Below the pieces are notes generated by a model, which saw nothing but the letters and a program-made list of their open reading frames with translations, was not told where the DNA came from and did no database searches. Positions 1 to 6,839 of a DNA stretch of 13,003 nt are shown piece by piece. The DNA is from an uncultured beta proteobacterium (GTDB lineage Bacteria; Pseudomonadota; Gammaproteobacteria; Burkholderiales; SG8-39). The stretch's first letter is position 1, and each line of letters opens with the position of its first letter. The translations under genes were made by a program, and so were the position numbers. The stretch is from positions 1 through 13,003 of the forward strand of contig CAIPUP010000291.1 of assembly GCA_903868285.1 (NCBI GenBank), read 5' to 3'.

Positions 1-518
1 CAGGGCAAGCTGCAAACACCGCGCAACCGGTCAAAGGCGTGGCCTGGCTGGATCATGAATGGTCGAGTGAGGCCATGGCAGCGCAAGCGGTCGGCTGGGA
101 CTGGGTCGGGCTGAATATGGAAGATGGTGGCGCGCTGATGGCATTTCGCCTGCGTGACGCCAAGGGTGGAGTGGTGTGGGCGGGAGGAACGCATCGTCGA
201 AGCGATGGTCAGGTGCAGCGCTTTGCACCGCAGGATGTGCGGTTTGAGGTGTTGCGGCAGTGGCGTTCACCGCATTCCGGCGCCAGCTATCCGGTGGCGA
301 TGGCGGTGGTGCTGGGCAGGGCCGCCGATGCCATGCGCCTCGAACTCAAACCATTGATGGATGACCAGGAGCTGGATGCCCGTGCCTCGACCGGCAATTA
401 TTACTGGGAAGGCGCGGTGCGTTCGTCTGCGCTGAATACCGCCGAGCATTCACGCAAGTTGTTGAATGGACGTGGTTATCTCGAGCTCACCGGTTACTGG
501 CGAGCGCAAAAACTGTAG
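1..518 (+). CDS. Lipocalin-like AttH/CrtC-family secreted protein (3' part)
   Basis: The reading frame is open from base 3 and its start lies left of the window, so only the C-terminal 171 residues are visible. The in-frame GTG at 39 falls inside conserved sequence and is not a credible start. The fragment carries GVAWLDHEWSS followed by GWDWVGLNMEDGGALMAFRLR, which is characteristic of the AttH / carotenoid 1,2-hydratase-like family (COG5621, 'predicted secreted hydrolase'), a double lipocalin-like beta-barrel. Members are usually exported and often sit next to a LolCDE/FtsX-like ABC transporter; such genes may lie just outside the window. The C-terminal part (YYWEGAVR, GRGYLELTGYW) also fits the family. 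The substrate is unknown, and carotenoid hydration should not be assumed. The family call is fairly sure, the function open. Confidence 0.8.
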   Translation, partial: GQAANTAQPVKGVAWLDHEWSSEAMAAQAVGWDWVGLNMEDGGALMAFRLRDAKGGVVWAGGTHRRSDGQVQRFAPQDVRFEVLRQWRSPHSGASYPVAMAVVLGRAADAMRLELKPLMDDQELDARASTGNYYWEGAVRSSALNTAEHSRKLLNGRGYLELTGYWRAQKL

Positions 519-541
519 CGACAAGGCTAGCGGAGCATGTG

Positions 542-1345
542 ATGTGTCGATGGGTGGCTTATGCCGGTCCGCAGATTTATCTGCAGGAATTACTGTTTGA
601 TCAAACCCACTCGCTGGTGCAGCAAAGCCTGGCCGCACGCGAAGCCAGGGTGACGACCAACGGCGATGGCTTTGGTGTGGCCTGGTACGGACATCGACCG
701 CATCCTGGATTGTTCAAGGACATCCTGCCAGCCTGGAACGATGCCAATCTGCGCTCGCTCTCGGCGCAGATTCAGTCGGGCTTGTTTTTGGCGCATGTAC
801 GGGCTTCCACCGGCACATCGGTGTCGCGCAATAACTGTCATCCCTTCGTGCATGAACAGTGGAGCTTCATGCATAACGGCCAGATCGGTGGCTGGCAGGA
901 GTGCCGAAGAGCGGTGGAAGCACTGATCGATGCATCGCTCTATCGCCATCGCTTGGGCACCACCGACAGCGAAGCGCTGTTTCTGATCGCGCTGGGCGAA
1001 GGGCTGGTACAAGACCCGGTCATGGCGATGCAACGCACGCTGCGCAAGGTGTTACAGGTGATGGCGCAACACCAGGTGCGCGAGCCGCTACGGTTATCCG
1101 CCGCACTGAGTGATGGAGAGCGGATCTGGGCCTTTCGTTTCTCGAGTGATCAGGCATCACCCACGCTGTATTTCGGATCGCCCGCGCTGCCTGGCGCCAC
1201 CACGCCCGAGGGCATGGTGACGACGATTGCCTCGGAGCCCTCGGACAACCAGGCTGCACACTGGCAGCCGGTGCCCGAGGGTGGAGGGCTGGTGTGGGAG
1301 CAGGGCAGGGTGCGGGCGTTTGAATTGGGCAACTTGCCCGATTGA
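542..1345 (+). CDS. Class II glutamine amidotransferase (Ntn-hydrolase, EgtC/YafJ-like)
   Basis: This is a 267-residue protein with a single glutamine amidotransferase domain (GATase_4 type). In this fold the N-terminal Met is removed so that Cys2 becomes the nucleophile that releases ammonia from glutamine. Two starts abut, GTG at 539 and ATG at 542. I choose 542 because only MCRWVAYAGP puts Cys at position 2, and because GGAG at 532-535 is well spaced from it. Other family landmarks are NGDGFGVAWY (40-49), AHVRAST (84-90), the oxyanion-loop HNG (111-113) and TDSEALF (141-147). There is no synthetase or acceptor domain, so the ammonia acceptor is unknown. It lies 23 bases after the AttH-like gene and may be co-transcribed with it. 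It ends 3 bases before the convergent MBL gene. The fold is certain; the physiological role is not known. Confidence 0.88.
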   Translation: MCRWVAYAGPQIYLQELLFDQTHSLVQQSLAAREARVTTNGDGFGVAWYGHRPHPGLFKDILPAWNDANLRSLSAQIQSGLFLAHVRASTGTSVSRNNCHPFVHEQWSFMHNGQIGGWQECRRAVEALIDASLYRHRLGTTDSEALFLIALGEGLVQDPVMAMQRTLRKVLQVMAQHQVREPLRLSAALSDGERIWAFRFSSDQASPTLYFGSPALPGATTPEGMVTTIASEPSDNQAAHWQPVPEGGGLVWEQGRVRAFELGNLPD

Positions 1346-1348
1346 TGT

Positions 1349-2368
1349 TCAGTGCTGGCCATCACAGTGTTCATGGCCATGATGGCAGGCACTGTGCGGA
1401 TAGACATTGGCCGCTTTTAGTTTGTTTCGGTAGTGCAGCATCTTGGCGCTCATTTCCATGAAGTCGGGTGCGGCGTGAATGCCCTGGAACTCGTGATACA
1501 GGCAGTGCACGTTCACCACCACCCGCTCCGGGTCGAGCCAGTCGCGGAACTCATCGAAGCTGATATCGGCCACTGCCTCGTCGACGCTCATGCCGGCATC
1601 AAAACGCTTGCGGGCGGCGAGGCTGAGATACTCAAAGTAATGTTTGGTGGCGCGCACCGCATCCAGATCGCAAATCGGACCATGACCCGGCACGACGATT
1701 TCAGCGCCCCAGGCGATCATCTGATCGCAGGCCTTGATCCAGTTCGAGACCGGGCCATCCCAGACGATGGGGTGGGCGTCGGCAAAAATGATGTCGCCGG
1801 TATAGACCACCTTTTCTTTGGGCAGCCAGGCCAGCGTATCGCCGCCGGTGTGGGCCGGTCCGACGTTATGCAGCTCCACCGTTTTGCTACCCACCTGCAG
1901 GCTGAGCGTTTTTTCGAACACTTCGTTCGGCACCACCAGTTCGATGTTCTCAAGGTCGAATTTGCCACCGAGATTTTCGTGAAAGAACACACCAGCATCG
2001 CCCAGTTCGCGCCAATCGCGTAATTGCTGGGCGCGGTGACTGGGCGGTCGTTGTGCCATTTCTTCGGCGCAGGCGCGGCTGGCCACGATGCGCGGTGCAT
2101 GCACCAGCTGATTGCCGAAATAGTGATCGCCATTGGAATGCGTATTGACCAGGGTGCCGATGTTCTGCGCCGCCGGAACCACCTTGCGATAGCCATCCAG
2201 CATTTCCTGGGTTTTCGGCAGGTCGTACAGCGTATCGACCAGCAGTGATTCACCGCCATCGGCAATCAGACCGGAGTTGCTGTAGCCCCAGGTGCCGTCC
2301 GGTTGTATCCAGGCGTAGCAGCCAGTGCCAAGGTCATACAGGCCTTTGTTGAATCCCCAGGTTTTCAT
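1349..2368 (-). CDS. Metallo-beta-lactamase-fold hydrolase with His/Cys-rich tail
   Basis: This is a 339-residue MBL-superfamily hydrolase without a signal peptide. The metal motif is THSNGDH (76-82), giving His77, Asn79, Asp81 and His82. Asn takes the place of the usual second His of HxHxDH. The later ligands are present: His173 (GPAHTGGD), Asp192 (YTGDIIF) and His229 (PGHG). A C-terminal helical region (about 235-320) follows the catalytic domain. The last 15 residues (325-339) hold six His and two Cys and look like a metal-binding tail. The start has GAGGGG about 8 bases upstream. The gene lies 47 bases downstream of the DUF4188 pseudogene on the same strand, so it could be read from the DUF2141 promoter; no terminator is visible between them. 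The substrate cannot be assigned: glyoxalase II, lactonase and SoxH-like activities are all possible in this superfamily. Confidence 0.88.
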   Translation of the reverse strand: MKTWGFNKGLYDLGTGCYAWIQPDGTWGYSNSGLIADGGESLLVDTLYDLPKTQEMLDGYRKVVPAAQNIGTLVNTHSNGDHYFGNQLVHAPRIVASRACAEEMAQRPPSHRAQQLRDWRELGDAGVFFHENLGGKFDLENIELVVPNEVFEKTLSLQVGSKTVELHNVGPAHTGGDTLAWLPKEKVVYTGDIIFADAHPIVWDGPVSNWIKACDQMIAWGAEIVVPGHGPICDLDAVRATKHYFEYLSLAARKRFDAGMSVDEAVADISFDEFRDWLDPERVVVNVHCLYHEFQGIHAAPDFMEMSAKMLHYRNKLKAANVYPHSACHHGHEHCDGQH

Positions 2369-2415
2369 GCGCCATTCCCCTCAAAGTGGATGTCAAAGCA
2401 ATGGCGTGGACTATA

Positions 2416-2629
2416 TCAAGTGCCTGTTGATTCAGCGCTCAAACGCCCGCGGGCGGTGCTGTACTTGCCTTGTGTTTTTTTCAGAATGCCGGCCTTGCCC
2501 AGACCGAAGGCGGGCATATTGATGTAAATGTTTTCATACGCTCCCGTAACCTTGGCGCCGTCTTGAATGGCGTAGGTTTCATGCCAGATCACCCTCGAGG
2601 CGTGCAGTCATGCGGTCTTTGTGGATCAT
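2416..2629 (-). pseudogene. DUF4188-family monooxygenase-like gene, internally deleted and frameshifted
   Basis: Two pieces of one family can be read on the minus strand. From ATG at 2629, behind a good AGGAG (2636-2640, 6-base spacing), the sequence reads MIHKDRMTARLEGD, the typical N-terminus of DUF4188 proteins (heme-dependent aldoxime dehydratase/monooxygenase-like). That frame then hits TGA at 2579-2581. One base out of frame, from 2586, the sequence reads WHETYAIQDG, then YENIYINMPAFGLGKAG and STARGRL, the typical C-terminus of the same family, ending at TGA 2416-2418. Intact members are about 150-160 residues from my knowledge of the family. About 14 plus 56 residues remain, so roughly 85-90 internal codons are missing and the junction near 2586-2588 is out of frame. 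The remnant lies 13 bases after tetR and was probably the last gene of that operon. Family recognition is from memory of the motifs. Confidence 0.8.
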
Positions 2630-2642
2630 GAAAATCTCCTGA

Positions 2643-3305
2643 TCAGCGGTGCAACGGTGTTGAATCGCCAGAGGTTGAATCTCCAGGCGGCGATTCGGCC
2701 AGCGCGATCAGCATCCGGCGCATGAGATTGGTCATCACGGATGCCAATTGCTGGGTTGGAATCGAAATTCCCTTCAAATCGCCGTCGACCAACAAAGTGG
2801 ACAGGCCATGCACCGCAGCCCAGGCATGCAGAATCAACGGTTGCGGATCACCGGCGGGTGCGCTGCCCGCCTGCTGACAGGCCGTGATGGCATCGCATAG
2901 CAACTGGAAGGTACGTTGCCCTGCGCCGCGCATGGCGGTGGTGGCGTTGTTGTGGGTTTCCCGACGAAACATCACCCGAAAATAGCCAGGGTGCGAGATG
3001 GCGAAGTGCACATAAGCTTGGCCCAAGGCTTCCAGTCTGGCGCTGGCCTCGTTGGCACACGTTGCAGTGGCCTTGCGCATGCTGCCTTCGAGCAACTCGA
3101 AGCCCTCATTGGCAATGGCCGCCACCAGCTCTGCGCGATCGGCAAAGTGGTGATAAGGGGCGCCCGGCGATACACCGGCCAGAACGGCCAGTTTGCGCAG
3201 ATTCAGCGTTTCGACTTCATGCTTTTTCAAAATATCGATGCTGACGTCCATCAGGGCACGACGCAGATCGCCGTGGTGATAGTTGGCTTTGACCTTGGCA
3301 CGCAT
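2643..3305 (-). CDS. TetR-family transcriptional regulator with WHG C-terminal domain
   Basis: This 220-residue repressor has an N-terminal TetR helix-turn-helix. HHGDLRRAL (10-18) begins the first helix, and LRKLAVLAGVSPGAPYHHFADRAEL (36-60) covers the recognition helix with the YHHF signature. The ligand-binding half carries HPGYFRVMF (105-113) and AWAAVHGLSTLL (161-172), the hallmark of the WHG-type TetR C-terminal domain (PF13305-like). The last residues repeat GDST-S-GDST, encoded by a short direct DNA repeat. It begins 5 bases after the SDR stop, so it is clearly part of the DUF2141-SDR-tetR operon. A likely operator overlaps the operon promoter at 4654-4674, which would give autorepression. 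The inducer is unknown; it may be the substrate of the SDR or of the lost DUF4188 protein. Confidence 0.92.
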   Translation of the reverse strand: MRAKVKANYHHGDLRRALMDVSIDILKKHEVETLNLRKLAVLAGVSPGAPYHHFADRAELVAAIANEGFELLEGSMRKATATCANEASARLEALGQAYVHFAISHPGYFRVMFRRETHNNATTAMRGAGQRTFQLLCDAITACQQAGSAPAGDPQPLILHAWAAVHGLSTLLVDGDLKGISIPTQQLASVMTNLMRRMLIALAESPPGDSTSGDSTPLHR

Positions 3306-3310
3306 AGTAG

Positions 3311-4117
3311 TCAGCGGGGCTGTTCGGGGGGGCGCAGAATATTGGCGCCCGCCTTTGCCACCAGACGGCGAGGGGCGAGGCGGGTGGAATTTGCCATCAG
3401 CCAGTGTTTGACTCCGATGATGCGGGACGGCGCTGTGCTTTTGAGGGCCTTGATCGCTTCGGCTGCGACTTGCTCCGGTTGGATGGTGTGTGCGAATACC
3501 GGGGTCTTGCGAATATCTTCGTTGTGTAGCTTGGCGATGAATGCAGTTTCAACCGGTCCGGGGCAGAGCGCGGCCACATGGATGCCGCGCTCGCGATATT
3601 CAGCCCATAGCGCCTCGCTGAAGCTCAACACAAAGGCTTTGCTTGCCGCGTATACGGCCATGAAGGCACAGGGTTGAAAGGCCGATGTGGAGGCGATATT
3701 GAGAATGGCACCCGAGCCGCGAGACAGCATGCCGGGAATGACGGCGTGGCTGAGGCTGACGATGGCAGCGATATTGACGGCAATCAGTTCCTGTTCGATG
3801 TGGGCGGAGAGTGTTTCAAATGGACCGTATGCGCCAAGGCCAGCGTTGTTGATCAGGATGTCAACCTGTAACCCTCTCGTTTGGATCTGTTGCTGAATGG
3901 CTGGGCCGCAATCCGGTTGAGCGAGATCCGCCGCCAGCACCTCGATTTGTACCGCATGCGCGCCTCGCAGTTGGGCTGCGAATTGTTGTAGCGCGGTTTC
4001 TGAGCGTGCGAGCAGAATCAGTTTGCAGCCTTGCGACGCCAATTGGCGGGCGATAGCCTCGCCTATGCCGGACGAGGCACCGGTCACCAGGGCAGTCTTG
4101 TTTTGCAATGTGCGCAT
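3311..4117 (-). CDS. Short-chain dehydrogenase/reductase (classical SDR)
   Basis: This 268-residue NAD(P)-dependent oxidoreductase has a Rossmann fold with the nucleotide-binding TGASSGIG at 12-19, a probable DL pair near 64-65 contacting adenine, and NNAG at 90-93. The catalytic residues are Ser143, Tyr156 and Lys160 (YAASK). PGPVETAF (186-193) follows the active site, as in the DltE/YqjQ-like subgroup of SDRs acting on lipophilic alcohols or ketones. A basic C-terminal tail (about 235-268) extends past the core. The start lies 2 bases after the DUF2141 stop and the gene ends 5 bases before tetR, so co-transcription and translational coupling are likely. The substrate cannot be read from sequence; the context suggests a detoxifying or lipid-modifying reductase under TetR control. 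Confidence 0.92.
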   Translation of the reverse strand: MRTLQNKTALVTGASSGIGEAIARQLASQGCKLILLARSETALQQFAAQLRGAHAVQIEVLAADLAQPDCGPAIQQQIQTRGLQVDILINNAGLGAYGPFETLSAHIEQELIAVNIAAIVSLSHAVIPGMLSRGSGAILNIASTSAFQPCAFMAVYAASKAFVLSFSEALWAEYRERGIHVAALCPGPVETAFIAKLHNEDIRKTPVFAHTIQPEQVAAEAIKALKSTAPSRIIGVKHWLMANSTRLAPRRLVAKAGANILRPPEQPR

Positions 4118-4119
4118 GA

Positions 4120-4608
4120 TCAGTACCCCATGTCGATGTTGAGAGTGGTGGTACCACCCGCCTTGACACTGAATGCCGCATCCTTGAAGGCCGGGGCTGA
4201 CATTTTCGGGCGCACATTGTTGGAGGCACCGTAGCCTTCGCGCGGTATGCCAAGGAAATTCTTATCCAGCTTGCCGTTGGCGTTCTCATCATGGAATACC
4301 GCCACGGCATAGGTCCCTGGCGGGATGTCGTGAAACTGGCAAATGGCGCTGTTGCCTGGGCTTGCCATGCGGATGAACTTGTAGGCCTTGGTCGATTCCT
4401 CGGGGTAGCCCTCGGCTGCGTTGAAAATGGCGCAGGCGATGTCGCCGTTGGTGTTGCGTACGCCATGGATTTGCACCCGCACGGACTCCAGTCGGGTTGT
4501 CGGTTGCGCTGGCGCGTTCGGGTTGGTGTCCTGCGCCTGTAGCGATCCAGTGACGTTGACGAGCAACAGCAGCGCGAAGCAGGGTATGCGCGGTCGACGA
4601 TTCAGCAT
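4120..4608 (-). CDS. Secreted DUF2141 domain protein
   Basis: This 162-residue exported protein belongs to the DUF2141 family. A signal peptide is plain: RRPR, a hydrophobic core (CFALLLLVNV), then LQA|QD near residue 25. The mature domain has VQIHGVRNTNGDIACAIFN (45-63), CQFHDIPPGTYAVAVFHDENANGKLD (90-115) and FLGIPREGYGASNN (118-131). The last two are the signature of the family, a small beta-sandwich of unknown function; the DENANGKLD loop resembles an acidic metal-binding loop. I chose ATG 4608 because AAGGAG (4615-4620) lies 6 bases upstream. A longer in-frame version from TTG 4635 would have no such site. It is the first gene of the operon, 2 bases ahead of the SDR, with a promoter and operator 50-85 bases upstream. 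Confidence 0.9.
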   Translation of the reverse strand: MLNRRPRIPCFALLLLVNVTGSLQAQDTNPNAPAQPTTRLESVRVQIHGVRNTNGDIACAIFNAAEGYPEESTKAYKFIRMASPGNSAICQFHDIPPGTYAVAVFHDENANGKLDKNFLGIPREGYGASNNVRPKMSAPAFKDAAFSVKAGGTTTLNIDMGY

Positions 4609-4653
4609 GGGGAGCTCCTTTGCGATGGTTGGCAATCTTGTGAGAGACGGGTA

Positions 4654-4674
4654 AATCTAAGCAAAGATTAGATT
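4654..4674. promoter_or_regulatory. Predicted TetR operator: 7-7-7 inverted repeat
   Basis: A perfect inverted repeat, AATCTAA (4654-4660), 7-base spacer, TTAGATT (4668-4674), sits upstream of DUF2141 and covers the predicted -10 box. Size and AT-rich arms fit a TetR-dimer site, and the operon it precedes encodes a TetR regulator. The link between protein and site is inferred from position. Confidence 0.55.
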
Positions 4675-4693
4675 AATAAAAGTTAAGAGTCAA
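4665..4693 (-). promoter_or_regulatory. Predicted sigma70 promoter of the DUF2141-SDR-tetR operon
   Basis: On the minus strand TTGACT (4688-4693; 5 of 6 consensus bases) is followed after exactly 17 bases by TAATCT (4665-4670), which keeps the three most conserved -10 bases. The start of transcription would fall near 4658, giving a leader of about 50 bases before ATG 4608. The -10 lies inside the inverted repeat, which suits repression by occlusion. Confidence 0.5.
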
Positions 4694-4796
4694 GGTTTGG
4701 CCTCCTCTCGGCATCTGCCGCAAGCCATCCATAGCAACCAATTCAAACGGGGAAAATGTGGGGGCAGGGCATCCGCAGCAGCGAACGCCCTGGGCA

Positions 4797-5648
4797 TCAA
4801 GCGCTCCGGGCAGGCTCCATTGACAGCACCGGAACATGCAGCTGCAGTAGCGTGGTTTCGGCTTCGGCGGTGAACGTCCCCTGTTCACCGTCCTCGGTGC
4901 GAATGGTGGTGTGCCGGCTGCACGCCTGGCCGGCAACCTTACCGGCACCCTGCATCAGAAAATAAAAACTATCGGCTTGCAGGGAAAGCGTTGCAGCAGC
5001 ATCAACGCGCAGCATGCGTATGGTGGTCTCGCGCTCCGAGAACACACCGAGCAACTTGCTGGCAACACCGGGCTGATTCGAGACCGGTAGCCAGTCGAAG
5101 TTTTGCGACTTCATGAACACCGGTTTGTCGTAGCGCGGCTTCGGATAGACCAGTGGCCGGCCGTGAATGTGCTCCCACAATGCTTCATAGGCATCCTGAT
5201 TGACCTTGGTGCCATCTGGCTTGAGATAGGTATAGACACCCTTGTCAAAGCTGCCGTGCTCCTTGAGGGCTGCCGCAGCACGGTCCTCCTCGCTCTCGGA
5301 GGTATAGCCGCTGCCGCTGGCGCCACCAAACTGCAGCAACAGATTCCAGGTGTCGCCGTCCGAGGTCTGCGGCCCGTAGCGGGTGCCCTCGGGAAAATAG
5401 CCGACCGAACCCGCTTCGAAATGACCATCGGCGGCGTAATCGAACTCGCCCTCGATCTGAAAGCGGATCTGATCGAAGTTGTGGCGATGACGTGGTGAGT
5501 GGAATTTTCCGGCGATATTCACCAGCTTCAACGCGAAGTTCGCCGGGCCGGGAACGCCCTCGATCAGGCGATAGGCCTTGATGACGCCCTCGCGTATCTG
5601 GTTCTCGGCCTGGGTCAGCTGGCGTGATTCAAGCGGTACGATTTGCAT
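4797..5648 (-). CDS. Cupin-domain protein (bicupin-like), function unknown
   Basis: This 283-residue cytoplasmic protein has a recognisable N-terminal cupin barrel. Motif 1 is HRHNFDQIRFQIEGE (54-68), supplying His54 and His56, with Gln60 where Glu is usual. Motif 2 is GSVGYFPEGTRYGP (80-93), where the expected third His is replaced around Tyr91. The C-terminal half (about 195-275) again looks like a beta-barrel (TLSLQADSFYFLMQGAGKV) but lacks an HxH, so it is probably a structural second cupin. There is no signal peptide. GGAG lies about 8 bases ahead of the ATG. The gene diverges from a Bug-family binding protein across 112 bases, so both may serve uptake and metabolism of one compound. No enzyme activity can be assigned; a dioxygenase, isomerase or ligand-sensing role are all possible. 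Confidence 0.82.
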   Translation of the reverse strand: MQIVPLESRQLTQAENQIREGVIKAYRLIEGVPGPANFALKLVNIAGKFHSPRHRHNFDQIRFQIEGEFDYAADGHFEAGSVGYFPEGTRYGPQTSDGDTWNLLLQFGGASGSGYTSESEEDRAAAALKEHGSFDKGVYTYLKPDGTKVNQDAYEALWEHIHGRPLVYPKPRYDKPVFMKSQNFDWLPVSNQPGVASKLLGVFSERETTIRMLRVDAAATLSLQADSFYFLMQGAGKVAGQACSRHTTIRTEDGEQGTFTAEAETTLLQLHVPVLSMEPARSA

Positions 5649-5760
5649 GATTGCTGCTCCGTGTCTGCATGCTTGCTATGCTGCCACAAATTCTTTTTGC
5701 TTCTAACTGTGCGCTCCTAACAACGCGGTATCAATTCACACTCTTTTCAGGTTCCCAATC
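5649..5760. other. Divergent intergenic region between cupin and Bug genes
   Basis: These 112 bases must carry the start signals for both divergent genes. The stretch is locally AT-rich around 5690-5710 and 5730-5750. I see GCAT-7-ATGC (near 5668-5682) as a short inverted repeat, but no convincing -35/-10 pair on either strand. Confidence 0.3.
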
Positions 5761-6765
5761 ATGATGCTTTGCAAATTCGGTCTGATGACTCGATCCATCC
5801 TCGTGTTGGTAATGGCCTTCCCGATGCAGTCGGCACTGGCGCAAGAGCCAGCGTCCAGCTACCCCAGCAAGCCAATCCGCTTCATTTCCTCGGGCGTGGC
5901 GGGCGGCTTGACCGACGTGGTGTCACGCGTGGTGGCCGATCGCATGAACAGCAGTGGCGATCTGCGCGGCCAGCAGGTGCTGGTGGAAAACAAGCCCGGT
6001 GCCGCCGGCATCATCGCGTCGGTCTTTGTGGCCAAGTCGCCGGCTGATGGCTACACCGTTGCGATCGCCGACTTGACGCAGACGGCCATCGTGCCGGCCC
6101 TGTATGCCAATCCGCAATACCAGACCCAACGTGACTTCGTGCCGGTATCGCTACTTGGCACCACGCCATTTTTTCTTGGCGTGAGTGCATCGCTGGGGGT
6201 GAAGTCGCTGGCCGAGTTCAATACCCTGGTACGGGCTCAGCCTGGCAAGTATTCCTACGGATCGTCGGGCACAGGCAGTGTGCATCACCTCGCGACTGAA
6301 ACCCTCAAGACCCGCCTGGGACTGAACCTGGTGCATGTGCCTTACAAGAGCAGCGGTCAGTCGACCCCGGCGCTGATTGCCGGCGATATTCAGGTGTTGT
6401 TCACCGCCATCAGCCCGGTGCTGCCGCATATCAAGGCCGGCAAGGTGCAATTGCTGGGCGTGGCCTCGGCGGTGCGTACACCGCAGGCCCCAGAAGTGCC
6501 GACCTTCGCCGAGCTGGGCGTCAAGGACATGCAGCTGGTGCCCTCGGTCGCAGCACTGTTACCCGCCGGCACGCCACCCGCCATCGTGGCCAGGCTGGCC
6601 GCTGAACTGCGCAAGGCAGTGCTGCACCCGGAGGCGGTCAAGCGCTTCGAGGGACTGGGCATCGACCCGGTCGGCAGCACGCCGGAGCAATATGCTGTTC
6701 AGCTGGCGGCTGATATCGCTACGTTTTCGCAGGCGGTGAAGTTATCGGGGGCGAAGGTGGAGTAG
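5761..6765 (+). CDS. Bug-family (TctC-like) periplasmic solute-binding protein
   Basis: This 334-residue protein has an N-terminal signal peptide: MTRSILVLVMAFPMQSALA with cleavage after about residue 27. The family pattern follows: YPSKPIRFISS (34-44) and GGLTD (48-52) contribute to the ligand pocket, then VENKPGAAGIIA and SPADGYTV. Later come a GTGSVHHLA loop, VPYKSSGQSTPALIAGDIQVLF and the C-terminal SGAKVE. Bug proteins bind small carboxylates, amides or aromatic acids in the periplasm, and some feed TctAB permeases. No TctA or TctB is nearby, as for most Burkholderiales Bug genes. The start could be ATG 5761, 5764 or 5785; none has a strong Shine-Dalgarno sequence, and 5785 would still leave a full signal peptide. 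The gene diverges from the cupin gene, hinting at a shared ligand that cannot be named. Confidence 0.93.
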   Translation: MMLCKFGLMTRSILVLVMAFPMQSALAQEPASSYPSKPIRFISSGVAGGLTDVVSRVVADRMNSSGDLRGQQVLVENKPGAAGIIASVFVAKSPADGYTVAIADLTQTAIVPALYANPQYQTQRDFVPVSLLGTTPFFLGVSASLGVKSLAEFNTLVRAQPGKYSYGSSGTGSVHHLATETLKTRLGLNLVHVPYKSSGQSTPALIAGDIQVLFTAISPVLPHIKAGKVQLLGVASAVRTPQAPEVPTFAELGVKDMQLVPSVAALLPAGTPPAIVARLAAELRKAVLHPEAVKRFEGLGIDPVGSTPEQYAVQLAADIATFSQAVKLSGAKVE

Positions 6766-6789
6766 GCGTAAATGACCCGCCCATGGCTG

Positions 6790-6826
6790 GTGGGAAACTC
6801 CCACTTGACATATATCCCACTGTGGG
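6790..6826. promoter_or_regulatory. Predicted toxin-antitoxin operator: two palindromes around a TTGACA box
   Basis: Two inverted repeats share one half-site. The first is GTGGGA (6790-6795), 3 bases, TCCCAC (6799-6804). The second is CCCAC-T-GTGGG (6816-6826), preceded by T, so TCCCAC recurs at 6815-6820. TTGACA, a perfect -35 match, sits between them at 6805-6810. The site lies just ahead of the antitoxin start, as expected for TA autoregulation. No clear -10 box is seen at the matching distance. Confidence 0.55.
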
Positions 6827-6839
6827 CCAAAGTCGGCGC

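Noticed and set aside
1433..2023. Plus-strand open frame opposite the MBL gene
   Set aside because: Fully antisense to a gene with an intact metal site; no ribosome site or family signature.
2444..2455. Perfect palindrome CGCCCGCGGGCG as a possible terminator
   Set aside because: It lies within the conserved ARGR-coding part of the DUF4188 remnant and has no loop or following T run.
2303..2527. Small plus-strand frames over the MBL start and the 2416-2629 region
   Set aside because: The minus strand there reads as two pieces of a DUF4188 protein, which explains the region better.
2916..3677. Open plus-strand frame opposite tetR and the SDR gene
   Set aside because: It crosses the boundary of two well-supported minus-strand genes and its protein resembles nothing recognisable.
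4765..4792. CAGGGC...GCCCTG inverted repeat just after the cupin stop as a terminator
   Set aside because: The arms are only 6 bp, the loop is 16 bases and no U-tract follows on the minus strand.
6783..6839. N-terminal extension of the antitoxin from ATG 6783
   Set aside because: It would make the palindromic operator and TTGACA box coding and lacks a Shine-Dalgarno sequence; the AbrB-like part begins after 6840.
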